The notes: generated from the sequence alone by a model not told the origin. DNA of 64,000 nt from Lepidostoma basale (GCA_022606425.2 JAHDVF020000734.1:1116001-1180000); one strand, 5' to 3'; numbered from the stretch's first letter, positions 1-12,728 are shown. A program made the numbers and translations.

Positions 1-2275
1 ACACTGTCCGACCACACACTTCTTCAAATCTTTTCTCCAGCAGACTATCGTATTTGGTACTTAGCACATTATTTAGAAAAAAAACGATGATTATAAATGC
101 TGAGACGAATGAGGATTTTTTTAAATTGTTGAGAAAATGATTTCCTCTTTGGCAAAATAGAATAGAATCTGACACAGCAGCGCAACGTAATAACGATCGA
201 AACTGACTTTGTGGACATGCAAAATAGTAAAATAATACGATAAAAAATTAGATGACGAAGAGCAATTTATTTGTTTTTGTGGCAAGAGAAATGATGAGAG
301 CAGTTAGCCTGCAATAATTCTCTTTATGCAAGCAGTGAACACGACTGGCATATTAGAAAAACGCCCGTGGCGAGGTCTAGATATGTCTTTCATTTGATAT
401 TCGAATGTTGTTTGGCAGCAAAAAACTGCGCAGTCTGCGATTCGCAAGTAACGGTCCGCGTGATGCCGAAAGTGCTTCGGCGGACTCGGCGCTTCCATCT
501 CCTTTTCCTCGCGATCAGCCGCTGGAGGGGCTGTGAGAAACGAGTAATACTATTACCGAGGTATGGCACCTTACGCACATCAATAATATTCATATTCTGG
601 GATCTTAGGTAGATTCAGAAATAAAGCCAATTCTAAAGATTTTTTCCTATTAGGGTAACGTTTTCAAAATTACTACAATGGTAAAAATAAGGGTTGATTT
701 ACAAGGAAGAGAAACTCAGTCATATAATAGAAACAGGTAAGTTTGTTTTCGTGTCTACCGAGAAATTCATAACGGAGGAACCATCCAGGCGTTTCTGGTG
801 CAATAGAGCGCACACTATTTCTAAATTCTTCGGGCGAAGACATCCTAAGCTGTATTGACCCGAAAGGAAAGTGTAGTGGACGGGTCGATGGTCTGTAACA
901 AAAAAATCCAAAAACTACGTCGTGCATGGAGAAGCTAGTGATTTTCATAGGCAACAAGTCTGGGCTCAAATGGAATGTCAGAACAAATCATATACAACGG
1001 GTGTCTTCAACTACTGTCATTATCAGCACAAAATTGCAGAGAATTTTATGTTAATAATACACATTTGAAAATTGAAATTTGCAAAAGGAGATGTGGACAA
1101 ACAGATTTCGAAATCAATTCAAGAAAAAAAAAAGGTTACATATAATACTATGCATGCAAGTTTATGTACGTGGCGCATTCGATTCATAACACAGTATTCG
1201 GGATCAGTTAAGAATTAGAATTGAAGGGCTCAAGTCGAACATAGAACTAATATCTAGTCCAGGAGAGGTTCAAGCCCTGGGACCCGAATCCCAAAATTCA
1301 CAGTGGTCACAAATTGGAAAGTTAGATACCGATATTTTGAAGTCACTTCCAAGAATAATAACAAATTTGCAGAAATAAATAGCTGTTTGATGTAGGTAAA
1401 GGTTGGTACGTATCTGCCATACCTGGTGGCGTTGCAATATTACAGCAACTGTATCATGTTATTGGGATCGCGGATATGATGATCGGCAGCAGGGAGGAGT
1501 GCACATCTTCGATAATTGGGTATCTAGCTACTCACTCATCGGCAAGAGCCCGATCCGTCAGGTCGTTGCAATTATTTTGTCTTGTGTCACGTTTGATTGC
1601 GTCACTCGGATTGTTTGGCGATTCCCACCGCGTCGTGATCGGTTCATTCCGGGGCCGCGGCCGGTGGGGAATCTCTAGCTCTAGCTCTAGCTCCCGAGAC
1701 GAAGCGCGGAGAGAATCGCTTACCATTCAACGGTGAAAATCGACCCGCTTGCTATACCATCATAGCGGCTAGCGGACTACTCCACCAATTAGCTTTGAGG
1801 CATACCACACGGCTGTATTGAGGGGAAACCCCATATTCAAATTTCTACAAAATATCATGTATATTGCAATAATATACGGTAACTTGATTTATATACTAAA
1901 TATGATCACAAGACACGACATATTAAGAAACGAAAACTAGCTTCAAACGGTTGAGAGGTAACACCGATGTCGAAACAAGTGTAAACCACCTCAAGAAAGC
2001 GTTTCCTTAGATATTCAAATGAGAAAATCGAGAAACTATTAAAAACAATGAATTCTGTCAATTAATTATGATACAGTAAAATAAAAACTTCTTGTAATCA
2101 AATAAGAAGCAGAAAATACAGCAACTTTACAGTTCAACTGCTCTGAGCAGTTGAATCATATATCTTTATCTTCTTATCTTAGACGACGAATGAGGATCTA
2201 CGAAACTACGTAGCCAAATTGATATACCTGATGGGTGTGTAAATAACAGGTACAATTTTGTTTCCATACTTTAGA
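1..2275. other. Gene-free AT-rich DNA
   Basis: No reading frame here resembles a protein I know. The open stretches are short, of low complexity and on both strands. The only visible structure is a short AGCTCT-type run near 1675-1692 inside a slightly GC-richer patch (1440-1740). I see no promoter, RNA gene or clear mobile element. Confidence 0.6.
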
Positions 2276-2380
2276 ACAAACCATCACGCCGCGCCGTTCC
2301 TCCTTTAAAGTTTGGTTCATTTGTTCCTCGGCCTCCAACAACTCCAACAATTCATATCGTTAACACGTACTTTCTGAACC

Positions 2381-2625
2381 ATTCTTTCTTCATTTATGCG
2401 TTCCATATGTCCAAACCAACGCAGTTATCCTTTCATAATACTTTCTTCCGCTCTAAATTCCTTATTTATATCAGCATTCGAAATTCTGTCTGTACGACAG
2501 AATTTAGAGCGGAATAAGCAGAATAAGCGGAATAAGCAGAATAAGGAATTTAGAGCGGAAGAAAGTATTATGAAAGGATAACTGCTTTGGTTTGGACACA
2601 TGGAACGCATAAATGAAGAAAGAAT
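2381..2625. repeat. Near-perfect palindrome made from RTE sequence
   Basis: The left arm (2381-2467) and the reverse complement of the right arm (2540-2625) are almost identical over about 86 bp. The arms encode the same RTE peptide (LRWFGHMER region) in opposite directions. The centre contains a smaller perfect stem, AAATTCTGTC/GACAGAATTT around 2481-2505, and an expanded GGAATAAGC/AGAATAAGC-type repeat (about 2510-2545). Confidence 0.85.
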
Positions 2626-2793
2626 TTCATCTCTACCGCATTTATTCTGCTCTCATCCTTCTTCCGTCAGTTCCATACTTCATTTCCATACATCAGGGTT
2701 GGTACTAAAACTCAATTGTGAACCACCATTTTTGCTTTCATTGATATTTTTTAATTTATTGTACAATAAAAAGTTTTTTTAAAGCTCCATTCA

Positions 2794-2827
2794 GAGAATA
2801 CGAATGAAAACGTCCGTTTTCTAGAAG
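2794..2827. mobile_element. 34-bp insertion flanked by a 4-bp TTCA duplication
   Basis: Comparison with other RTE copies shows that the segment reading ccattca-ctttgtta is interrupted here by 34 bp, flanked on each side by TTCA (2790-2793 and 2828-2831). The insert contains the hairpin GAAAACG-tc-CGTTTTC followed by ctagaag. The same core recurs at about 14700, 55943 and 60116, so it is a repeat and may be a very short retroelement terminus. Confidence 0.6.
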
Positions 2828-3092
2828 TTCATTTTGTTAGCCACACCAACCCTTCTTTCCTTCCGTTCGGCCATCCACTGTGAACATGCTACCTAAATAC
2901 ACAGATTGAGACACCTGCTTTAGGTTCTCCTGATTCACACTTATGTTACAAACTGTCGTGTCTTCTTCCCTTTCAAAAATCTTAACCTTCGACTTTCCGA
3001 AATTTATCATTAAATCGTTAGCCTTGCATACCTCATACATTCTCGACACCGAGACTTCGTAATTCGTCTGCACTATCTACGGCGAGAACGTA

Positions 3093-4638
3093 CATTACAT
3101 ACTTTAGAAATAAAATATTCATGGATTTGGGTAGTTCACAATACGCGTGATGGGACTGAGATTACTGCGCTTACTGTGAAAGAGGATGCTTCATCGCCAG
3201 TTCTATCCTAGACACAAATCGTGGCGATGTAAAAACGATTGGTCGATATTCAGGTCGGTCGAGAGCCTAACCATTAAATGTTATAAACGTGATCGTTAGA
3301 AATGGTAACTGGCGCAAGGTGGTTGGGCGTAAATAACCTGCTTTCCTAATTGACTAATTATTATCCAGGTAGAAAAAAACAGGTTCAACGGTCACCTGCA
3401 ATAATTATTATTGGGTCTAAATGCAAAAATATTGCGTAGAGACAATGGTGCAGAACGAGAAAGTGTTACTTTCTTCATTGGTCCAGCGGCCCAGGCACCC
3501 GAATTAACTTTTTGGTGATCAAGTTAGGTGTAATATAGAAATATTGTTTTTCTCCGCGATTGAGTGGAAAGTGAGAGCGATAAGACTTAAACTGATGTCG
3601 AAAGTAAAGTTAGGATAGGAAACAGCGGGTTGAAGTTACAGTTGGCTCTTGCGTAGTTAATCGTGCTACAAATCGAAATCGCGTGAAGTCACTTGTTATT
3701 TATTACTCTTGAAACCCATAACGCATGTGCGCGCGTATACGTAGGAATGTCAATATTTTGGTTATGTGGTACCGTACAAGAGATATGTGATGCTGGTTAT
3801 TTATTTCCTTCATCTCTTCCGCACTGAGTGATAAGGGTATGATTTTCAAAAACACCACGAAAGTCAAATAATGGCACCGAGAGTTTTGAATATTTTGAAT
3901 GAAAAAGGTGCGGTTTCTAGATAAGCAATGAAATTGATCTCAATACGTAAAGCAAGCTTATAGTATTTGTCAATAATGTTACACAAACAATCAGCCAAGG
4001 TACCTATTTATCACGACGCGAATACTAAACTGCACATAAAGTAGGCAACATTGCAATTTCACAAATATTGATAAACTTGCCTTGTTTGGATACCCATTAA
4101 TTATCTGCAGACATACTAACTGCTGTTTATTGTTTTTCATTTGTAGTCAATAATATAATATTTATCAGTCGGTATTGGGGGTTAAGTATATGTGACTCGC
4201 CGTTTGATATTATTTAGTGTAGTAAACAGATCCTGATAATGTTGATATCGCCAGGGGAAAAATCATTAATATAAAATATGAACTAAACGCGTATTAGAAC
4301 GAGGCGGGACCGCGGGACGCGAGGACGCTAGCCGTTCTGAAGGAACTACAAACGATATTTATCTTCCGCGAATGTGGCCTCTGTTGAATGGAATAAAACA
4401 TGAGACACACCAATTAAAAATACTTTGGTAACATGTCAATAGGAAGCATGATTCGTAACTCATGATATTGTGGTGATTTTCTCAAATCAGTAACGGCCAA
4501 CTTCTCCAATCGATCCAATCGTTCTCCCGAAGTTGCGGGTTAAATACGCTAAAAATGTTGACTTCATTTGCTCAAAACTGAAGACATAAACGGAGTTTTT
4601 TAACCTATAAAAAATCACAATATTAGAATTCCAAAGTC
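3093..4638. other. Gene-free AT-rich DNA
   Basis: I find no gene, RNA or classifiable repeat. Reading frames are broken by frequent stops on both strands. Confidence 0.6.
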
Positions 4639-4766
4639 TTTTTTACGAATTAAGGCACAGTTTTCTACACTTTTGAGTCTATTTTTCTCGGCAGGTTTCA
4701 AAGGTTTCATTCCTTCATCATCATCGGGAGCCTCAAAAGTGGAATTGTATCTTAATTCATAAAAAA
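4639..4766. repeat. Foldback repeat with internal hairpin motif (family A)
   Basis: Inverted arms of about 38 bp run inward from ttttttacgaattaag on the left and its near complement (cttaattcataaaaaa) on the right, each ending near cacttttgag. The centre (4689-4730), read on the minus strand, carries GATGATGAAGG, then CCTTTGAAACCTGCC. This is the hairpin motif also seen at 58671-58725 and 63950-63992, which lie in related flanking sequence. Confidence 0.65.
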
Positions 4767-4984
4767 TGGCACCGTCCAATTCTATTGTGTTGTGCCAATA
4801 CTTTATCGAAAATTGAAACTACGAACTAAACTCATGACTTGAATAGTGGATGCATGGTGCATCTCACTTGTAAATATAATATAGTATGACAGGTGTGTGT
4901 AATTGGCTTGGTCAAACTATTTGAAATGATCAACTAACAGTCGGTGAACGGCCCATTGTCATCTACTTGAAAAATACAAGATCG

Positions 4985-5392
4985 CTAATGTGTTCCTATA
5001 CAGACCCTTATGTATGGATGTGAAGCATGGAACTGAGAAATGAACGATGAAGGTAGAATAAATGCGGTGAAAAGGAGATCTAGACGAATGTGTGATAAAT
5101 CTGTGTATGATAGAGTACCGAATGCAGATGTAAGAAGTGAATGCAGTGCAAATTAAAGCGTTACGAACAAAATAATTTAATGTTTATTAAGATGGTTTGG
5201 ACACATGAAAATGATGAATGAAGAAATAATGGTAAAGAAAATATACGTTAACGATGTGAACGGAGCAAGAAAAAGAGAAAGACCGACAAATGGCACGATT
5301 TAAGCAATCAAATATGAAATGTGGTGTGGCGGTCCAGTCTTTCTGCCTGCCCTACGGGGAGACGGCGTGATGGTAAGTAGAAATGCGCTAGT
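4985..5392 (+). mobile_element. RTE LINE 3' fragment
   Basis: The fragment reads, with frameshifts and stops, the RTE C-terminal sequence LMYGCEAWN, INAVKRRSRRMC, YDRVPNADVRSEC, then LRWFGHMKMMNE. It ends in the RTE terminal segment (gtgtggcggtccagtcttt) and the terminal hairpin ccctacgggga, followed by ggcgtgatgg. It is heavily decayed and cannot make protein. The next ~480 bp (5393-5876) show nothing I can identify. Confidence 0.8.
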
Positions 5393-5876
5393 ACCCAACA
5401 AAATAAAAGTGCCACGAATCACGTCTCGAAATAATGGTACCCAGAGCTGATTTAATTTATATTACATGTAGCCTTGAGCCGAATACACAAAACATAGACG
5501 ATAACACAATCTGACACAGAAATCGCTAGATATGACAGCAAAATAATACATAATAGATTTGTATCGATTTTCGTTCCAACGGATAGTGGATTACATCTTA
5601 TCTCGGCTGGAAATTTTATTTATTAGCTGGCTACATGTTCACATTGGAAAATCTCAAGTAGGCTAATAATAACGTAATCGGAGTGGAGCCAGGTCTCCTG
5701 AGGCGTCGAGTACAGGTTGGAGTTGGAGTGCTCAGGGGAGAAATCTTCGGCGGGCGTGCGCCCAATGCACTCAACTGGGAGCGTGACAAGTGACACTTAA
5801 AACGGTCAAACTATTCCTGATAATTCATTAAAGGGATACAATGGCGATTGGGCTGATAAGCTAACCAAACAACTGA

Positions 5877-6170
5877 GTTAGAATAGGGACCGCCACACTG
5901 CTGTGTCCCGACATACCTCTCGAGATCCTCACGCACGCTCGTCCACTTCGAATGGGGCCGCCTTTTAGTAATTGATTAATTTGGTCATGCCATGTTTCCT
6001 CGGCTTCTTTTTCCATTCACTGTTTGTATATTTTTTTACACCATTATTCTCTCATCCATTCGTTCCATATGTCCAAACCACCCGAGAAACCTTTTTTATA
6101 TTTTACTAATAATAAAAATTCTCCCTTACATTTCATCCTTATTCCGTCGTTTGGTATTTTATCATTGACT
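5877..6170 (-). mobile_element. RTE LINE 3' fragment
   Basis: On the minus strand the protein remnant reads NDKIPNDGIRMKCKGEF and then GLDIWNEWMRE, matching RTE subfamily sequence DRIPNDEIRKKCK and GHLERMDE. The left edge has the complement of gtgtggcggtcc. There are frameshifts throughout. From 6171 to 6640 I see only AT-rich DNA. Confidence 0.7.
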
Positions 6171-6650
6171 GGTTCTGATTTTGAAAATTTGGTTTGGTAC
6201 ATGTGGTTCTCCCGTAAATTTGGAGATATTTCGTGTATAAGTGAATTGTTTTGGTCAATTTGATTGTTGCCGCACTTTATAATAGTTAGTTGTGACACGA
6301 AATACGTTTTTACTGTTTTGATTGAAAAGAATTTTGACAGGTGTAAAAATAATTTTTTCATTTGTTCCAATGACAATTTGAATACATTCTTCAATAATAT
6401 TTTTAAGTTTTTGCGGGTGTTGGATTGTTTTAAGTGCCTAATCACAGTTAATTAAAAAAAAACTGTGGATACATGGAATATAAATTAAATAAACACAAAT
6501 GTCCGGATCGTTCAGCTGACGACAAGTGCACCATCTAAAAGAACATTATGTGTTAAATTATTTATGTTTTGTTAATTTATTTTATACCATTGTATTTTAT
6601 ATAATTTGTTTTAGATTTATATTGTGGACGTTGGACGATCAAGTGTGCGC

Positions 6651-6812
6651 GGGAGATGCCTATTGGTGGCGATGAGGTTCACAACCCATCACACCGCGTC
6701 TCTCGCGGGGGCGAAAAGAGGAGGATGGAGTGCCGCATCGGTTAAAGTGTGGCAGTCCATTCTTTCTGCCTACCCTTTCGGGGAGACGGCGTGATGGTTA
6801 GTTAGTTAGTTA
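6651..6812 (+). mobile_element. Short RTE-derived non-autonomous element, copy 1
   Basis: About 160 bp. The first ~90 bp (gggagatgcctattggtggc, then gatgaggt, gcgggggcgaa and ggagtgccgcatcggt) match the start of the near-complete RTE copy (11387-11477). After ggttaa the sequence jumps directly to the RTE 3' terminus: gtgtggcagtccattc, the hairpin ccctttcgggg, the stop and a GTTA tail. A second copy at 36966 has the same junction, so this looks like a replicating internal-deletion derivative rather than a one-off deletion. It encodes no protein. Confidence 0.75.
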
Positions 6813-7000
6813 GGTATTCTATCATACTTTGTTTTCCCACATAATCTTCTCGGTGATCTAATTTCTAACAGATTTATCCTAATCTGATCCTTCTGTTGCG
6901 AGCTCCAAGCTTCACTTCCATACATAATGGTTGGCACAAGAACTCCATTATGCATTGCTATCTTTGCTTCAGTATATATATTTCTATTTGCATTCGAGTG
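6813..7000 (-). mobile_element. RTE LINE internal fragment
   Basis: The minus strand reads RTE sequence corresponding to MAVHNGVLVPTIMYGSEAW and the following region up to the conserved C of RRMC. It abuts the tail of the short element at 6651-6812, so that element may have inserted into or beside this piece. It is too short and damaged to function. Confidence 0.65.
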
Positions 7001-10000
7001 AAAATCAATTTCGTGAACTGCGGTCTAAACCTGTAACATGTTAGCGACCCAGCCATTGGAATATGCATAGAATATTACGAGATTTTCAATAAATTATAAG
7101 AGAATTTATTGTGCAATCTCTAAACTGAGCAAAACTAGCCGATATTATGAATAAGGCATCGGGTTTCGGAATCCAAATTCTTTGGATAAGGGAGCAAGTG
7201 TTAAGTCAGCCATCGACTATTGAATGAGTTCCACAGTTTATAATGAAACGATCGAACAGCTTGATTTCGTAACAATAAATTAGATTTTATGAAACGAATT
7301 ACAAAAACTTACTCAATTGAAAGTTGCAAACGGGATATCGAAACAATATTAAAACTGCCTCATCCAAAAAATACTTTATTAATAAACGTGTGCACAATCC
7401 GAAAAATGAAAGATTGTGGGCTACTTATATTCAGCGAGTATCTCAAATTATCGCTGGCAAAAATAAGAGAAATAAATTATAATGTAAACGCGATTGTTTC
7501 GTCGGTCTCAAACATGAGAATTCCATCACAAGGTGAAACAAATTTTAGTATTTGTAGATGAAAGAAAACGTTAATACTAATTACCTACATTTCGTTATCA
7601 GTCAAAAGAACACAAAGAAATGTTGAAGGATTTTCCATATGACAATAAATATATGCAATATATTGAACTGATAATCAAAACCAAAACGCGTGCAATTTCG
7701 TGAAATATAATAATAATGCTAACCTGCATATGTACGAGTGTACAATAAGGCGATGGTAAATTAAGTAAGACTCATTATTAGTACTTTGTATAGTTGTGTG
7801 TATCAATAGACTCCGCATGACATACGTCATACATTATATACTCGTACATGCAATACAATGCATTCTACACCGTACTTTGAAACAATATGACCATCATATA
7901 ATATGTTGTGTATGGTATGTGGCACATAATCCAATATAAACTACATTTATTTTAAATGTAATAAAATCATGTGTCTGTTTACGTGTACTATTAATGACTA
8001 TGTATTTAATACATAGGTAAGACGTACGCCGTCACTACGAATGGAAAAATATACATTCGGATGACATTTAGCATATATTATATATTCCCAGGCAGTTTAT
8101 GTGTGTTTAATACTTAGCCCACCAAAATAACTGTACCATTAAATTTGAACGCGGCCCACCCGGGGGTAAGTTGTCACAGGTCGGGGGCACGTTGTTACCA
8201 ACTAAAAAAAATTGGAAGCGTGCAAATGTGAAAAATTATATGTTAAACTAAGTAACTGTATATTTAGTAGCTAAGTGTGTATTAGATTCCTAATTCTAGT
8301 AAGTATAATTAACTTTATCCTCATGAATACAGGAAGTGTTAACCCATTTTCGCACGCGGTGAACTGAATCAATTGCTGCCAGGTTTAGAGCAATCGAAAC
8401 TCTCCAAACATAGCCATTCTTCATGACCCGAATCGGAAGAAGAATCCACTTCAAAATATTCTTATTTTGACAGGATTTAAGTTCTCCTCCAGTTCCTTTC
8501 TACTTCTAATCCGAGTATGAGTACTACTGGTTTTTTATATCTCCGAAACACTGTTGTGTGAAATATACAATTGAAGAATCATAATGAACAGTATATGTGT
8601 TTTGTTTATATCTTTATAGATATCATTAGAAGTAAAAGTGAAACATATTATAGATGGACTAGTTGTAACAATAAGCCGTAATATAAATATGAAATGTTTA
8701 TGTGTATCTACCAATTATTGGTATTTACTTCTGTCACATGAGTGTACTTTCCTCTGTGACGACATTCGGACCACGCAATAAATTGTTTGTTAGTTAATAA
8801 AGGTACTCGTATTTTGGTTGTACTCGTAACGAGCCTTATACTGGCTGCATTGTCGGGTTGTTTATTGTACAATAGTTTTCTTTAGATTGGGTAAAATCAT
8901 ATTTTTTAAATTGTGACTTTAATCTGTTCAAATTTAAAAAAATAATCTTCGGTTTATTTTTTAGACAGGCGATTGAAAAATTAGGGCATTCATTGGTATT
9001 AATTTTAAATATAATCGGCGAATCTACGAATTACAAGGTTTCGAAATTGTAATGATTGGTTCCAGCAATATTCACAATCACCTGGAGGCAGGTTGTTATG
9101 ACAGACATATTAACTTGATTAAGGTTATCCACTGTGTGGCACGCGCACAAGTTAGAAATAAATACATTATGAAATGAGGTGAATTAATGAATGCTTTTTA
9201 GATAGAATCTTCTTTCTACTTTTACCTCAGCTCTGATCTCTCCGTTGCTGGATGTAGGTCTTCTCAAAATGTTCAGATAGAAGAGTAAGCGAGATTAACA
9301 TCCTCTGCAGTATCCGTTGAAGTAGAGGTGTCTTATCTGATGGCTGCAAGGTAGAGACGAGGAGCTCGCTATTTGAAATGGCTGCCGTTTGTAGATTACG
9401 ATACTAGTTCAATAACTTTGCAAAGAATACAATAACCACCATTTACGGCTATTTATGACTGCGGTAGAATTCGTTCCGAGGTAATCAAAGGAAACTTATA
9501 ATAGTATTTCGCCGAAACAACTGTTTAACATAGTCGCGAAAAACTGTTACAATCAGCGTATGATATAATCAACCAAACCAAAACATGTATGTTTAAAAAA
9601 ATATATATAATAACAATAACTGTACAAGTAGACGACGGATAGCGCTCAATCGAAATATGTTGGCTCTATTAATCGGTAAATTTTAACGGGAATTTATGGC
9701 AATAATTTGGGTACTTTGTTCATCGAATATGACTTCATCACAAATATGACATGTATAGCCTCGCGACAGAAAATATATTTCCCATTTCAGGATCAGTCCG
9801 AGGGTTTACACTTTGTAGTTCATCGACCCGGTGCTGAGCTCAGGAATGGGAGTAAGTCTGAGCGACTCGAAAGGCGATATGGAAGGGAGGTCCACGAAGT
9901 AGGAAGAGAAAGATACGGTTACCGGTACACGCGCACGTAGTCCATTTAAACTCACCCCGTCGCTTAACGACGGGATAAATCTTGCGGAGGGCAGGGTCAA

Positions 10001-11133
10001 CGAACTATTTTTGGATGTATACGCGCCGGCATAGTATGGAAATGCAGTAATAAACTGCACCACATTTCTGCACTCTCCGTTGTTGCCTTTTATAACACAC
10101 GTCATGAATTTATGTGAATAGTGATCTAACAAACAGAGTGCGTTTTCAAATACAAATACCAAAGCAGAGCTTTAGGGACGGCACTAGGATGGAAATAGAG
10201 ACCAAATCTCTATTTTTACTCGATCAAAATTGTCACTGCGAAGAGAAAAATATTCCACGTTGGCAGCGACAACCGCCGCGGTCACAGAACCATTGTGAAT
10301 CTTGGGCGGCGGACGCACGCTCCAATAGGGCCAATTCTGAGGTGTCTAGTTCCACACAGACGGCCACGGCGCGGCGGGATAGAACACCTATGCACACAGA
10401 ATGTTCTGACTTTACATAAGAAACATTTTACTTAGCGGGAAGGGACGGTGCCAACGACTGTTTATTTTGATTTTATACGTGTACAAAAATAGACTTTTCA
10501 CGCGACGTAGGTGATAACGCAAATCACAAGCCATTTTAAACGCCTCAGAGGTGATAGTTTTTTTAAATTGAATATGCCCATTCGAATTCGTGATTTGGAT
10601 TATACACAAACCTATTTTGGAAGCTGATTGCGGAACAACAATACAAATTAGAGTATAATGAATAAAACGGCGATATCCTGGAAATTGTTTTCAAAAGACC
10701 CGCCTCATATTTTGCCACGTGCAGTGGATGTGTAATAAAATGTAAACCAATAATCTAACTAAATATAACGATCAGACTTCCCGTAAATTGCTGTATTGCT
10801 CTATCTGACTGTAACAGGCAAACATTGCCAATTTTAAAATTGTTCGTTTGTGGATGGAATTACATACGTGACCCAATTCACAACCTAGAATACGGGTTTC
10901 GGGGTAGAAAACGCGGGCTACTAGTTGGCAATATCCGGTTGGAGATAGTTAGCACTTTATTCAAATCGGAAAAGGTACGGAATGTTTCAGGAAGAAAAAA
11001 AAACGAACGCATATGTGATACAAACCTAAGTACCTACAGACTAATAAAAAATTGTTTTTTCTAAAAATAATATTGGTATAATTGATTAAAAATCCCGACA
11101 ACATTGATATAGACAATTAATTTATTTTGTTTG
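7001..11133. other. Gene-free AT-rich DNA
   Basis: Four kilobases without a defensible gene. The longest frames (9806-10162 minus, 10114-10419 plus) lack any recognisable motif and lie in a mildly GC-richer patch. Three copies of the octamer TACTCGTA fall here (7839, 8804, 8821). A decayed repeat cannot be excluded. Confidence 0.55.
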
Positions 11134-11168
11134 TCCGTCAAGCCATCAAACTCCGTCAAGCCATCAAA
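11134..11168. repeat. Tandem duplication, 18-bp unit
   Basis: The unit tccgtcaagccatcaaac occurs twice head to tail (11134-11151 and 11152-11168), just upstream of the AT-rich 5' region of the large RTE copy. It may mark the 5' edge of that insertion. Confidence 0.7.
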
Positions 11169-11390
11169 ATGCCATACGGGCTCAACTAAGAACTCTTTGC
11201 TGCGCCGGTTTATGTGTTTTCCTATTTTTATTTTGAAATTTTAGTGATATTAAGTTAATTTTGTAATATATTATATAATGAATAGTGTAATATATTGTAA
11301 TAGTTTAATTTAGTTTAATATTGTTTAGGATATTTGATGTGGATTGTAAAATGTAATTAATGTTAAGGTAGATTTTAGTGGTTGTGGGAA

Positions 11391-12728
11391 ATGCTTAGAG
11401 ACGGCGATGAGGTCCGCCACCCATCACGTTGCATTTTCCGCGGGGGCGAACAGAGGAGAGTGGAGTGCCGCATTGGTACTTGGAATATTAGAGGAGGTAT
11501 GGAAGGGAAGTTAAGTGAGATGTGCGATGAATTTAATAACAAGTGTTTGGATATTTTGTGTGTGACTGAATGCATGGTTAAAGAGTGCGGATCTAGAGAG
11601 CATGATAATAAGTTCATCTTATGGTCAGGGGTATCACAAGAACAAAGGGGAGGTCAGGGTGTGGCAGCGATTCTAGCTCCAAGGATGGTAGAATGTATGA
11701 AAGGATACGAATGTATAAGTCCTAGACTGATGTGGATCCGCTTCAAAATTGGATTGACAAGAGTATTACTCATAATTGGGTATGCTCCTGTTAATAGCGA
11801 AGATGAAGCTGTGAAAGATGAGTTCTGGGATAGTGTAAACGAGATAGCAGCGAGTAAGAACGTGAACGAAAGAATTATTTTAGCAGGAGATTTGAATGGA
11901 TGGGTAGGAATCCAAAGGACTGGTTATGAAGAATGTCTCGGTAAGTATGGTGATAGTAGGACGAACGATAATGGAAGGAGAGTGCTTGGTGTATGCCTGG
12001 AGTGGAGCCTCTTTGTGTCAAACACGATGTTTGATCATAAGAGGATCCATCAGTATACATGGGAGAGAGGGAATGAAAGGACGACTATCGATTACGTCAT
12101 CGTTGACTCTAGATTACGGACGGACACTGTAGAGACCAGAGTGTTCAGAGGGGCCGAACTCGGAACTGACCATTTTTTGGTGGTGACAAAGATAAACCTG
12201 TTCCGAGGTTGGCGCACCAAGAAGAACAAAACAGTGACCGCCCCATCTAGAGTTAAAATAGAAAAACTCCAAATCGATGACGTAAAAGAGAGTTATATGA
12301 CGAAAGTGAATGAGAGGCTGAGTGGTCGAGAATCTGAATTTATAAGTATAGACGAGATCTGGAACAAATTGAAAGAAAGTCTATGTGAAACAGCGAAAGA
12401 GGTATGTGGTACATGTGTGCAAGGAAGAAGGAATGGAGATGCTTGGTGGGATGACTGTGTAAAAATTCTGGTCAAAGAAAAGAAGGATGCATGGTTAAAT
12501 ATGATATCTGTGGATAAAAGAGATTGCGAGAAATATAAAAGAGCAAAAGAAGCATACAAAGTTTGTAAGATGAATGTCAAGTTGAAAGTGAGAGAGAAAA
12601 AGGATAAACTGAAGGAGGAAGACGGTCTCAAGATGACGAGTCACTTTCAGAGCAACATAAAAATGTTCTGGAAGGAAGTCAAAAGGCCCGGAATCCTCCC
12701 GAAAATGGTTGTGCGAAAGCAATTTTGA
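11391..12728 (+). pseudogene. RTE ORF, endonuclease part
   Basis: The ATG at 11391 is the first in frame; a longer frame begins at a TTG at 11382. The protein opens with GTWNIRGG around residue 30, the usual first motif of the exonuclease-endonuclease-phosphatase fold. Then come the catalytic-type glutamate in CVTECM, the metal-binding DLN in LAGDLNGWVG, TIDYVIVD, and the terminal GTDHF with its catalytic histidine. The enzyme nicks target DNA and so primes reverse transcription. After about residue 275 the chain is lysine-rich linker. The frame closes at 12726-12728; one base out, the RT reading frame continues as ILSCEGR. In other RTE elements these parts form a single protein, so a one-base frameshift at about 12716-12724 is the simplest explanation. 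Confidence 0.85.

Larger units (their letters stand above)
2279..3092 (-). mobile_element. Decayed RTE LINE fragment, rearranged, reaching the 3' end
   Basis: Read on the minus strand, 2837-3073 encodes the RTE stretch with the residues YEVCKANDLMINFGKSK, then VCNISVNQENL and VYLGSMFT, which matches the protein of the near-complete copy at 11.4 kb. The left edge, 2279-2292, is the complement of the RTE terminus (accatcacgccg). Between these lies a palindromic rearrangement (2381-2625), and a 34-bp foreign insertion sits at 2794-2827. Several frameshifts make it non-functional. Confidence 0.8.

Noticed and set aside
6651..6740. Hammerhead-like GATGAG and GCGAAA in the RTE 5' region
   Set aside because: The bases before GATGA are GC, not the required CU, and no pairing fits stems I and III. 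The near-complete copy has GAAC in place of GAAA. HDV-like ribozymes are known at some RTE 5' ends but I could not fold one here by eye.
9806..10419. Overlapping ORFs of 118 and 101 codons on opposite strands
   Set aside because: Neither has a motif, codon bias or splice context. They reflect a GC-richer patch with few stops.
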